Shown one piece after another: positions 33,293-41,599 of a DNA stretch of 42,853 nt. The stretch covers positions 1-42,853 of the forward strand of contig DAIDKH010000037.1 of the NCBI GenBank assembly GCA_027450145.1, written 5' to 3'. Position 1 is the first letter of the stretch, and each line of letters begins with the position of its first letter. Below the pieces are notes generated by a model that saw only the letters and a list, made by a program, of their open reading frames with translations, was not told where the DNA came from and did no database searches. This DNA comes from Chthonomonadaceae bacterium (GTDB lineage: Bacteria; Armatimonadota; Chthonomonadetes; Chthonomonadales; Chthonomonadaceae). The translations under genes were made by a program, and so were the position numbers.

Positions 33293-34726
33293 CTACTGAA
33301 CATTCGTACTGACTGGTACAGCATCCGACATAAGCTCTGCTTCAAGTTGTTCCAGCGTTTTGCCACGAGTTTCGGGCAGTGAAACCAGAATGAAGATGAA
33401 ACCTGCCGCACATATTGCAGCATACAGCCAGAAGGTACCAGCGGGACCGAGGTAATGGTTGAGTGGCGGGAACGTAAGGGTTAGCACGAAACTTGCTGCC
33501 CATAGGGCAGTAACGGATACCGCAACTGCTGCACCTCGGACACTGTTTGGGAATATTTCCGAAATGACGACCCATGTTACGGGAGCAAGTGACGAGGCAT
33601 AACAGGCGATGGCCGCTAAAACCAGAATCAGCATTGGCAAGCCGGTTAGGTGAATAAAATATCCAAATCCCAGGCATGTGTAGATCAGTGCGAGGCCGCA
33701 TGAGCCCATGAGCATTAGCTTGCGACGGCTGACATCAACAAACCGCAAGGCTGCGAGAGTGAAGACCAGGTTCATTGAACCTGTCATAACTATATATTTA
33801 AGGGTGTCGGACAAGTCATAACCTGCACTTTTGAAGATGCTGTTGGCATAGTTAAATATGACGTTGATACCGCACCACTGCTGGAAGACAGCCAGTACTA
33901 TACCGAGTACCATAACTCGTCGTAACCGCGGCGACATCAGCTGTGAAATGGTCACGTTGCTGCTTGCTTCCGCTGCCAGCGACTTGTTCACGTCTGCTAT
34001 CTCTGCTGCTGCGTAATCTTTACCACCAATGCGGGTCAAAACAGCCACAGCCTGCGACGTTTTGCCCTTCTTAATGAGCCAGCGGGGGCTTTCTGGTACT
34101 GCAAACATCCCGACAAAGAAACCTGCAGCAGGGATCGCAGTGAGGCAAAACATCCATCGCCAGCTTGTGCGCCCAAACCACGAATTAGCTATCTGGTGGA
34201 CAGAGGCATGCGCCGGCAAATCTCGCACAATGTACCAGTTGATTATTTGAGCCATTAAAATGCCCACGACGATTGTTAGCTGGTTGATTGATACCAGCCT
34301 TCCGCGCATCATCGCAGGCGCGGCTTCTGATATGTACAGTGGAGACAGGGCGGAGGCCAAACCGATGGCAACACCCCCCAGAATGCGCCACAATACGAAC
34401 ATGTCGATATTAGGCGCCAAACCGTTACCTAATGAGGTAACGACGAAGGCGACAGCTGCCGCCGAAAGTATTGGTTTTCGCCCGAATCGCTCGCTGAGGC
34501 CCCCGGAGATCAGGGCGCCAACCAGACATCCTACAAGGGCACAGCTGTTAATCCACCCAGAGGCCACCGAGGATACAACGTGAAAATAGGCTTCAAAAAA
34601 TGCCCTTGCGCCTCCAATTACCACCCAATCGTATCCAAATAGCAGCCCGCCCAAGGCCGCAACACTGGATATGATCCAGATATACTTGCTGCCGTGTTGT
34701 GGACGGACTTCAGTGTCTTGCCTCAA
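33293..34726 (-). CDS. Sugar-porter family MFS transporter
   Basis: 477 residues, 12 predicted membrane helices. Sugar-porter signatures are present: GGLLFGYDWVVIGGA in the first helix, GRKP after helix 2, RILGGVAIGLASAL, PESPRWL before the central loop, QQWCGIN in helix 7 and PETRGKTLEQLE at the C-terminus. It is likely a proton-coupled sugar importer. The TTG start overlaps the stop of the upstream DUF5107-TPR gene by four bases (TTGA), with AGGGGG upstream. In this operon it would import the sugar released by the GH59 enzyme, probably galactose. Confidence 0.93.
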   Translation of the reverse strand: MRQDTEVRPQHGSKYIWIISSVAALGGLLFGYDWVVIGGARAFFEAYFHVVSSVASGWINSCALVGCLVGALISGGLSERFGRKPILSAAAVAFVVTSLGNGLAPNIDMFVLWRILGGVAIGLASALSPLYISEAAPAMMRGRLVSINQLTIVVGILMAQIINWYIVRDLPAHASVHQIANSWFGRTSWRWMFCLTAIPAAGFFVGMFAVPESPRWLIKKGKTSQAVAVLTRIGGKDYAAAEIADVNKSLAAEASSNVTISQLMSPRLRRVMVLGIVLAVFQQWCGINVIFNYANSIFKSAGYDLSDTLKYIVMTGSMNLVFTLAALRFVDVSRRKLMLMGSCGLALIYTCLGFGYFIHLTGLPMLILVLAAIACYASSLAPVTWVVISEIFPNSVRGAAVAVSVTALWAASFVLTLTFPPLNHYLGPAGTFWLYAAICAAGFIFILVSLPETRGKTLEQLEAELMSDAVPVSTNVQ

Positions 34727-37700
34727 AGCATTGTCCCCCTAGACGACTTTATTTCTGCAAGTAAATCTGTCGCGCCAGCATGTGAAGCATCAGCGGCGAG
34801 TATGCCGACCAGGATATCCTCCGCTTGTTCGCGTTGCCCGCGCCCGTATAGTGCCTGGGCGCATAGAAAATGCCCGCGGATGTGTTGCGCTGCCTGGACA
34901 TCTTCGTTGAAGAGGAGCATGCTGGGTAGAGAGGTCGCGAAATAATCTATGTCCGCAGAGGTTGCCAGTAGAGACTCCCCATAGGAATGCAGCTGACATA
35001 GCAGCGTATCCGCCTCGGCTTCGCGATCAAGTTTGCGTAATGCAAGCGCCGAGTAGTAGGTCATTTCCGAAAATGTCTGCACGCTCATCCCCTGAAAATC
35101 ACCGCGAAAGTCCGCAGTGCGTCTAAACATTTCCTCGGCCTCTTTAGAACGGTTCAGCCGTTCCAGCGCACAGCCATACCAGTACCAAGCATCGGATGCG
35201 TTCGCTAGAATGTGGCGGGCCTCACTAAGGTTTTTCGGTGGATGCAAAGCATTTCTGAAAGCTGATTCGGCCTCATCATAATCGCCATTCTTGAGGTGGA
35301 TGCGGCCCAATGCGAGGTTCGCGCGTACCCATTGACCTAGTACCATTCCTTCGCCACCCTCCCAAGGCTGAAATGCTCGTGTGCGAAGTACCTCAACTGC
35401 CTTTGTGTATTCGCCCGAATGGCAGAGGAGTGAGCAATACTCGATAGTGAGATCATCGCGCTCTGCTACCACGTTGAATTGGGTGTCTAATTGTATTTTG
35501 CGTGCGGCGGGTGAGCGACCGATGCGCTTCCAAAGTTGATCTCGCTCGTACCAGAGGCGCGCATCGTTAGGGCTGGCAGTGATCGCTCGATCATAGGCAT
35601 CGGCGGCACGGGTATGGTCACCTAGAACATTAAAATATGCCATCCCCAGGCACCGCCAAATGCGGCTGTCGGTCTCATCCAAATCGGCGCCTTTTCGCCA
35701 GTGTTCTATCGCCTCGCCGTATCGCTGCCAGCTGTAGAGCAGGCAGCCAAGAAGCCAGTGTGCGCGGCCGTCATAAGGATTAGCATCGATAGCGGAAGTC
35801 AGCACAGCCTCATCAATGAGCCGCGAGGGGAAGCAACAGTCGGAGTTGCACTGCTGTGCTCGCTGCCGCCACTTTCTGGCTTCGGCGTCACTGGCCTGGC
35901 GTTCGTAAAGCCATGCAAGGGTATAGTAAACCATAGGTTCTGAACCAAGCGTTTGGGTCGGTAGATCCCGCGTTGTTTCGCGTTCCAGCTCCCCACGAAG
36001 ACTGGTGAGCGCTGTAATGGACCAATCGTAGAATCCAGCCTCAGCCAGCTCGTGAGCGATATCAAGGCCAACCTGCGCGTTGCTGATAACCATACCGTTG
36101 TTCAAAAACCATGAGAGGCGATCTACCATATCAAACAACCGAACTCGATGAAGGTGCGATATCGATTTGTTCACTCTATTCAAGCGTCTTAGTGCGAGGG
36201 TGAGCAAGCTTAACACACTGCTATTTTCATCATCGTGACGCAGTGCATTTTGCAGTAACGCAGTTGCTTCCTCCCACTGGTGCCGCCGGCATAACAGCTG
36301 AGCTGCTGCAAAACTAGCGGCGGCGACCCATGGCTGATTCCAGGCAGCCTTGTGAAATGCTTCCAGCGCCTCTGTAATTAATGCCTCAACTCCTGGGTGT
36401 TGTGGCGGCAACCGGTCTGCTTTGCAGCGCAGTACCAAGCCCAGAAGGTAGTGTGCCTCACCATCTAGCGGATTAGCATTTCGCTTTGTAAGTCGCCTAA
36501 CTGCACGCTTAAGTAGGTCCTCCGCCTCGTTTAACCGTCCGCGCTTAAAATTCCATTCTGCCATTGCCGTGGCGCATCGCGAGTCATCTGGATCTCTGCG
36601 CAAGGCCTCTTGCCAGTACGGTACCGGGCTGCGGGTGGCGTGACGGTATTGGTGAAGGTGGAGACCAATAAGGTAAAGCTCGTCATTACTACTGCAATTC
36701 TCTGGCAGTACGGGTTCTTCTGCAGGTTGTACATCTGTTACTGGAACAACATCTGCAGGTGAAAAGTCTATGAGAACCGATCCTGCTTTGCCTCTTACAA
36801 CGACCCTAAGATCATTCTCTGTGTCATCCGCTGCAAGTTCCACAGTCGTGATAAAGGGCGCACCTGGCAAGATTGTCCTAGTGAATGAGGATAGGGCAGT
36901 CTCGTTAAGCAGAATCGAAACTGAACAGTCCTGCGCTTCTGATGCAACGGAAATTCCTACTGTGGCAACATTTCGCTCTACCGTTACACTAAGTGCCCCA
37001 TGCTGGTTTGCATAGGTTGCGGGACCAATCTTCTGGATGGGATACCAGTACTGATCCCAAACACGAGTTTCACCGGGCATTAACCAGGAGAAGTCGGGTT
37101 GATTATCGGTAAACACGCCAGCCATAAGTTCGATATACGGCCCGTCGTTGTCGGTAAGATTTCTATCCCAGCAGTAACCAAACTCGTGATTGCCCCAAGT
37201 CCACTGCTTTTTCCCGGGTGATATTGCAGGATCCGCGTAGTGTACAATACCAGCCTGTTGCTTGTGGTCGTATCCGCCGAAGAATCCATACCGCGACCCT
37301 ATACACATGTATGATGTTGGTACGGGGATGTTCGCGTACCAGGACAGATCATTTGGGGGATAAGTAATTGCCAAACCGCTATCGCCGTTGCAGGCAGGTG
37401 GCACGAATTGGCTTGGGCACTCGTCGTGTGGCACCCCGTGCAGGGCTCTGTTGCCGTAGTTAATACCGTAATACATACCGTTACACAGCGGAAAAGTGCT
37501 GGTGGCACGCCGCGCGTGGTCGGCCACTGCGGTTACATCGGGCGGGAAAAATGATTGGTACTGCTCGTGTACCCTTGTTGCGGCATTTGCCCACCAAAGA
37601 AATGATTGAACCAGCGGGGTACGATTGCGCACCCGCACTTTTAGGTGTACTGTGGCGGCGTTGGGATGTACACATATTCCGTGCATGCCCTTCATTCTTG

Positions 37701-38199
37701 TGATGGTGTCATGGTCGCTGCACCAGACGGTTACGGAGCCATCTTCATGGTTCTCAATTTCTACATCGGTTGGTAGGAAGGTTGCGGGGCGATGATGCTG
37801 AGGCCAGTTAAATTCAATTCCGCCGGAGATCCACGGCCCAGCCAGGCCCACAAGTGCTGGTTTGATTACATTTTGGCGGTAGATCACATCATAGTCGTTG
37901 GTGAGGTCCTGAACAATATGGATGCGGCCGCCGATTTCTGGCAGGATTAACACGCGAATGTATTTGTTTTCCAACCAGATTCCATCCCACTCACGTAAGC
38001 CCGAAGATTCTGCTATGCGACTGGTTACCGGTAGGGGGTAGACCGCACCGCTGCTTCCCTGATACACGCGCCTGTCAAGAAAGGCTGGATGCTTTTCCGG
38101 GCGATAAGGCATATAGGTTTCTAGCCCAATCTTCTCACGCCATACCTGCACAGGCGGTATTTTACCGGAAGTGGCCGGTTTAGATCGCTTTGCTTGCAT
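34723..38199 (-). CDS. DUF5107-TPR protein
   Basis: 1158 residues. The N-terminal region (about 15-400) matches the DUF5107 type, related to galactose-mutarotase-like beta-sandwiches (LPEIGGRIHIVQDLTN, ISGGIEFNWPQHH, WAN..., GNHEFGYCWDRNLTD). The rest (about 500-1150) is a superhelix of TPR units, for example LLGCLLYSWQRYGEAIEHW and RCLGMAYFNVLGDHTRAADA. ATG with GGGAG upstream. It leads the operon with the sugar porter and GH59 enzyme. Such proteins accompany carbohydrate loci, and a role in sugar sensing or processing is likely, but the activity is unknown. No signal peptide is seen. Confidence 0.85.
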   Translation of the reverse strand: MQAKRSKPATSGKIPPVQVWREKIGLETYMPYRPEKHPAFLDRRVYQGSSGAVYPLPVTSRIAESSGLREWDGIWLENKYIRVLILPEIGGRIHIVQDLTNDYDVIYRQNVIKPALVGLAGPWISGGIEFNWPQHHRPATFLPTDVEIENHEDGSVTVWCSDHDTITRMKGMHGICVHPNAATVHLKVRVRNRTPLVQSFLWWANAATRVHEQYQSFFPPDVTAVADHARRATSTFPLCNGMYYGINYGNRALHGVPHDECPSQFVPPACNGDSGLAITYPPNDLSWYANIPVPTSYMCIGSRYGFFGGYDHKQQAGIVHYADPAISPGKKQWTWGNHEFGYCWDRNLTDNDGPYIELMAGVFTDNQPDFSWLMPGETRVWDQYWYPIQKIGPATYANQHGALSVTVERNVATVGISVASEAQDCSVSILLNETALSSFTRTILPGAPFITTVELAADDTENDLRVVVRGKAGSVLIDFSPADVVPVTDVQPAEEPVLPENCSSNDELYLIGLHLHQYRHATRSPVPYWQEALRRDPDDSRCATAMAEWNFKRGRLNEAEDLLKRAVRRLTKRNANPLDGEAHYLLGLVLRCKADRLPPQHPGVEALITEALEAFHKAAWNQPWVAAASFAAAQLLCRRHQWEEATALLQNALRHDDENSSVLSLLTLALRRLNRVNKSISHLHRVRLFDMVDRLSWFLNNGMVISNAQVGLDIAHELAEAGFYDWSITALTSLRGELERETTRDLPTQTLGSEPMVYYTLAWLYERQASDAEARKWRQRAQQCNSDCCFPSRLIDEAVLTSAIDANPYDGRAHWLLGCLLYSWQRYGEAIEHWRKGADLDETDSRIWRCLGMAYFNVLGDHTRAADAYDRAITASPNDARLWYERDQLWKRIGRSPAARKIQLDTQFNVVAERDDLTIEYCSLLCHSGEYTKAVEVLRTRAFQPWEGGEGMVLGQWVRANLALGRIHLKNGDYDEAESAFRNALHPPKNLSEARHILANASDAWYWYGCALERLNRSKEAEEMFRRTADFRGDFQGMSVQTFSEMTYYSALALRKLDREAEADTLLCQLHSYGESLLATSADIDYFATSLPSMLLFNEDVQAAQHIRGHFLCAQALYGRGQREQAEDILVGILAADASHAGATDLLAEIKSSRGTML

Positions 38200-38299
38200 C
38201 CCATTCTCCCTGCTTGGCGGGTACAGCGTTGAACTCGTTCACTCAACCTGGATTTCTGGTACCCAAATGACGTTGAATTTTACTTGAATCACGGGGTGC

Positions 38300-38312
38300 A
38301 TTGCAGTGCAAT
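38300..38312. promoter_or_regulatory. Palindrome in the divergent AraC/sugar-operon promoter region
   Basis: ATTGCA-G-TGCAAT is a perfect 13-base dyad, 53 bases upstream of the AraC start and about 100 upstream of the DUF5107 gene. It is a candidate site for the AraC-family regulator or a global regulator. The TATAAA at 38320-38325 may belong to the AraC promoter. No experiment-like proof is available from sequence. Confidence 0.4.
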
Positions 38313-38364
38313 AATCTGCTATAAACTTATAGAAAACTGCTAAAGTGATAGAGTACTCGAAATT

Positions 38365-39261
38365 ATGATTAGAGATCGCATTGCACTTGACCTACCAGCA
38401 TATCTGCATTTGCTCGCAGGTCACTACTTTCAGGATGGCTCGTACTACTCCACTAGGCCCGACGGCACGGATGACTGGCTGCTCATTGCGACGGCGGCGG
38501 GTATGGGGCGGTTTGTGGTTGAGGACGAGCCGCTTCTATATGCGATTCCCGGCAGAGTGGCATTGCTCGCGCCGGGTCAGGCACATAATTATCGTACTGA
38601 CCCCGGGGCCGGTAGTTGGGAATTGCTGTGGGTGCACTTTCATCCTCGACCACATTGGTTTGAGTGGCTGGAGTGGCCGCGTCACCCGAATGGAATCATG
38701 AACCTGGATTTTTCCGAGGTGGATTGGGATGAATTCGTCGGGTGCTTCAAGCGAATGTACGCCTGGGCGGCTAGTGCGGCGCCGCATGGCTGCGAACTCG
38801 CGATGAATGGACTGGAGGAGTTGCTGCTAAGGTGTCACAGCCTTATTCTGCAACGACGGGATAATTGCGACGCAAGGGTGCTGGACGTTATTCAGTACAT
38901 TCATCAGCATCTGGAGGATGATCTCTCGGTGGATGTACTCGCCCAGCTTGTATGCCTGTCGTCCTCTCGGCTAGCTCACCTGTTTCGGTACGAAGTAGGT
39001 ATTTCACCGGTGCAGTACCTGGATTTACAGCGAATGGAGAAGGCAAAGCAGCTCCTCGTTCGTACCAGGCTCCCGATTGGCGTCATTGCGACACAGGTTG
39101 GGATGGATCCGGTCTATTTTTCGCAACGCTTTAAACAACATACCAACTTGAGCCCCAGGACGTACAGAAAGCAACTGCCCTGCAATAACGTACGGAACGA
39201 CGTTGGTGATAGAAGTATGCTGGCGCAACCGGTAGGTTCATGTAGCGGTGGTTCTAGGTGA
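38365..39261 (+). CDS. AraC-family transcriptional regulator
   Basis: 298 residues. The N-terminal half (about 1-150) has the cupin-like sugar-binding fold, including LLAPGQAHNYRT and WELLWVHFHPR. The C-terminal double helix-turn-helix (about 172-275) shows LSVDVLAQLVCLSSSRLAHLF and the AraC signature GMDPVYFSQRFKQHTNLSPRTYR (quoted in part: VYFSQRFKQ). It is divergent from the DUF5107-TPR/sugar porter/GH59 operon across 165 bases, so it most likely activates that operon in response to a sugar. Confidence 0.93.
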   Translation: MIRDRIALDLPAYLHLLAGHYFQDGSYYSTRPDGTDDWLLIATAAGMGRFVVEDEPLLYAIPGRVALLAPGQAHNYRTDPGAGSWELLWVHFHPRPHWFEWLEWPRHPNGIMNLDFSEVDWDEFVGCFKRMYAWAASAAPHGCELAMNGLEELLLRCHSLILQRRDNCDARVLDVIQYIHQHLEDDLSVDVLAQLVCLSSSRLAHLFRYEVGISPVQYLDLQRMEKAKQLLVRTRLPIGVIATQVGMDPVYFSQRFKQHTNLSPRTYRKQLPCNNVRNDVGDRSMLAQPVGSCSGGSR

Positions 39262-39347
39262 GTGAGTTTGTTACCGGAATTATTGTGTAATCGCGCTGCG
39301 ATATTGCGGTAGTAGGCGGTTGACCAGGGGTTAGCTACGACTGGCAG

Positions 39348-39644
39348 TTAGTTTACAAAAAATGCTCGCATGCTTGGCCCCCACCGGTAGTATTGTGTGC
39401 TGTGGTAAGAATCCAGCAATCCACCATGAAGGTGGTTGGGCGAAGGCGTCGTGCTTGACTTACAGATATCCAGCCCCAATGTACTCACGCGAGTCTCATT
39501 GAAATAGACGCGGACAAACCAATGGCGCTTCAACGGATGGAACACAGTAGTATAAACTGAGCCAAATCCGCACTTCCTCAGCGATCGCTGAACGCATTCA
39601 GGTAACTCGCTTTTGTAAATGTCTGCACTACGGGGTGCCTGCAC
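39348..39644 (-). pseudogene. Open frame continuing the preceding membrane protein after a stop
   Basis: 98 codons, unrecognised, coding-like (HWFVRVYFNETRVSTLGLD). It lies in exactly the same frame as the membrane protein upstream, separated by one TAA (39672-39674) and ten sense codons without a start until the GTG at 39644. Either it is a separate small gene or the two are one gene broken by a nonsense mutation. No strong ribosome site is seen before GTG 39644. Confidence 0.4.
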
Positions 39645-39671
39645 GTAGTACTTTTGCTTGGATGATACCTG

Positions 39672-40082
39672 TTAGAGTGGAACCGTAAGAATGTGATCTG
39701 CCCATTCCTGCAAGTACGGCCGGCCACAAAGCTGGTGAACTCGAAGCTTCAAACCGAGATCTGCACAATCCGTGTACATACTGGTAACGAAATACAAAAC
39801 AGGTGCGATGAGCACACATGCCGTCAATGCCGCTCCTGTTGAGCGCCTTAGTCGTATTAGTTTGTCGAATGACAAACATGACGACAGCCCAAAAATGACC
39901 GCCAGAATGGCTGGTTGCAAGAAATCACAAATAAAACCAAAGCCTGTACCCGCGAATCCCCAGCTAAACGCACCGCAGCAAAAGACTGGTTCAACTATCA
40001 TCCACAAAACCTGGCGCTGGATAATGCTAACGAGTTCTGGCTCGGTTGGCCAATCGCCAAGGCAGCGCAGATACTTTCTCAT
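39672..40082 (-). CDS. Small membrane protein, candidate immunity protein
   Basis: 136 residues with about three membrane helices (around 28-45, 50-70 and 84-102) and several cysteines. The ATG overlaps the stop of the preceding frame by four bases (ATGA), as expected for an effector tail followed by its immunity protein. No family is recognised, and the function is inferred only from the RHS context. It may originally have run on into the 39348-39671 frame. Confidence 0.5.
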   Translation of the reverse strand: MRKYLRCLGDWPTEPELVSIIQRQVLWMIVEPVFCCGAFSWGFAGTGFGFICDFLQPAILAVIFGLSSCLSFDKLIRLRRSTGAALTACVLIAPVLYFVTSMYTDCADLGLKLRVHQLCGRPYLQEWADHILTVPL

Positions 40083-40519
40083 TGACGAACGCAGCCAATA
40101 TAGAATGGCGGGTCACCAGGTTTCCAAACAATCTTAAATACTGCGCGGTTCGTTGTTACTGCCGACCAGGGGCCATCTGGAATTACCGGGCAATTATCCA
40201 GGTATTTCGCCGTCAACGTGGTGTCCGGCGTCGTAGCTGTTGGCCAACTAAGGTAGCCAGCATCCTCCCGGGCAGCTGCGGTCAACACATTCATACAAAA
40301 ATGTAGCCACTTCCAGTCTCTAATTACGTAGTTCATTAGCGAGTCGCTGAGGTCACACAGCTTGTCCAACACGCCAAAAAGAACGTAATTGACATCCCAC
40401 GGCATATGGCACCGACCGCGAACAGATACAGAGGGAGAAGAGTTACCGGGTACAGCGCACCCGTTGTTCGCGTAATCGGGTATCCATCGCCATTTCTCAT
40501 CACCCGCCTGCGCACTCAA
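40079..40519 (-). CDS. Candidate RHS C-terminal effector tail, probably decayed
   Basis: 146 codons from a TTG (40519), cysteine- and tryptophan-rich (MPWDVNYVLFGVLDKL, DWKWLHFCMNVL, GPWSAVTTNRAVFKIVW). In-frame sequence upstream of the TTG is also coding-like and crosses a TAG at 40544-40546 back to about 40650 (TKVNAKFKPCNPVSKM). This suggests it once formed the tail of the RHS fragment that now stops at 40633, through a frame change and a nonsense codon. No toxin family is recognised. It is coupled to the membrane protein at 39672-40082. Confidence 0.45.
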   Translation of the reverse strand: MSAQAGDEKWRWIPDYANNGCAVPGNSSPSVSVRGRCHMPWDVNYVLFGVLDKLCDLSDSLMNYVIRDWKWLHFCMNVLTAAAREDAGYLSWPTATTPDTTLTAKYLDNCPVIPDGPWSAVTTNRAVFKIVWKPGDPPFYIGCVRQ

Positions 40520-40632
40520 TTGTACGATATCCCATGCGGACCCCTACAGAAATGGATTCAATGTCGTCAGGGCATCGCAATGTTTCATCTTGGAAACAGG
40601 ATTACAAGGTTTGAATTTCGCGTTAACCTTGG

Positions 40633-41103
40633 TCAATGTATTTGTGAGCAGCAAAACGATCCTTGGTCCACATCAGGGTTTCCTGAACAGGCGGCACGGA
40701 TTGTTGCTATCTTTCCAATTGGATCATTTAAAACCTGCGGCATAACCTGGGCGTACAGGTAAAGGTTACGCACTACATGGATCGGGTCCTCGCTAAGCCA
40801 CCGGTCTGTGCCCACCGCCAGCCAGCGGGCGCGCACGTACTGCACGGCGGTGCTGTCGCGGTAGTAGCCGTACTCGCCTACGTACCGGTAGGCGTTGGTG
40901 CTGCCGTTACCGCCTTGCCAAGCGGTGCCAAAAGCCAGGTAGGCGTACGCGTCCGTAACCGCGCCGGCAGGGTTGGTGAGTATTGGCGTGCTGCCCTGGC
41001 TGTCGAAACCGTAAAACGATGACGACGGCGAGTTCCAGCTATCCACCAGCTGCGCCTGCTGCCACTGCGATACCAGGCCGCCCCACGTACCCGGTTTGTA
41101 AGC
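40633..41103 (-). pseudogene. Displaced RHS-core C-terminal fragment (first cassette)
   Basis: The RHS frame is recognisable from about 41103 (PAYKPGTWGGLVSQWQQ) through YGFDSQGSTPILTN, AYRYVGEYGYYRDS, QYVRARWLAVGTDRWLSEDP, NLYLYAQ and a DPIGK that stands for the usual DPSG end of the core. It then enters a short tail and stops at 40633. An in-frame TAG lies just upstream of the matching part, so no full RHS gene is attached. Typical start signals are absent; this is a captured tip, not a complete gene. It holds one copy of the 120-bp repeat. Confidence 0.75.
40784..40903 (-). repeat. 120-bp RHS-core direct repeat, copy 1
   Basis: It encodes on the minus strand the segment from NAYRYVGEYG to WLSEDP of the RHS core and matches 42140-42259 over all 120 bases with about five differences. 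Such near-identity beside unrelated tails points to recombination between RHS tips. Confidence 0.9.
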
Positions 41104-41599
41104 CGGCAGCTACGTTATGGCGTTTGTCCATACCTTGGATAGGTTTTGATGCCGCCTCGTAACCAGCGTTGTATGCGCGGATAAAAGTCTCATTGATTAT
41201 GTGGTCATTCGGTGCGTGAAGTATTCTATTTAATAACGGCATCGACCGCTTGTCTTGAGTCCCGTTTACGTTAATGTTAAAGCCAATATAAACTTCTATC
41301 ATGGCATTATCCCTAGCGAAGGTCTTACGATAATCGGTCAAATTATGTACGCAGTCGTACTTTCCGCGGGAGAACGCGTACCTATAGACATCTTTTATGA
41401 GACCTGCACTATCGCTGGTGTACTTTGTTGGGGCGTTGGTATATGCTTCAGTGCGCTTGACGGTCCGCCTAATTACGCCCTTTAAAAGTAGATTTGCCAC
41501 CATAAGGAGTGCGCCAACAATTACGACAGTGGAGCAACATAATGTTAAACGCTGGCTTCGGTTTTTAAGTTTTGCTTCCCGATGGCTGGCTCGGTTCAT
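41039..41599 (-). CDS. Membrane-anchored candidate immunity protein with chimeric C-terminus
   Basis: 186 residues from ATG 41599, which overlaps the stop of the cysteine-rich RHS tail by four bases (ATGA). There is a basic N-terminus, one membrane helix (about 21-42), then a soluble domain (about 55-160), so it is anchored with the domain probably outside. The final 22 or so residues are read from the other frame of the inserted RHS fragment at 41103-41039, so the natural C-terminus appears to have been replaced when that cassette joined. No family is recognised; the immunity role is inferred from position. Confidence 0.55.
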   Translation of the reverse strand: MNRASHREAKLKNRSQRLTLCCSTVVIVGALLMVANLLLKGVIRRTVKRTEAYTNAPTKYTSDSAGLIKDVYRYAFSRGKYDCVHNLTDYRKTFARDNAMIEVYIGFNINVNGTQDKRSMPLLNRILHAPNDHIINETFIRAYNAGYEAASKPIQGMDKRHNVAAGLQTGYVGRPGIAVAAGAAGG

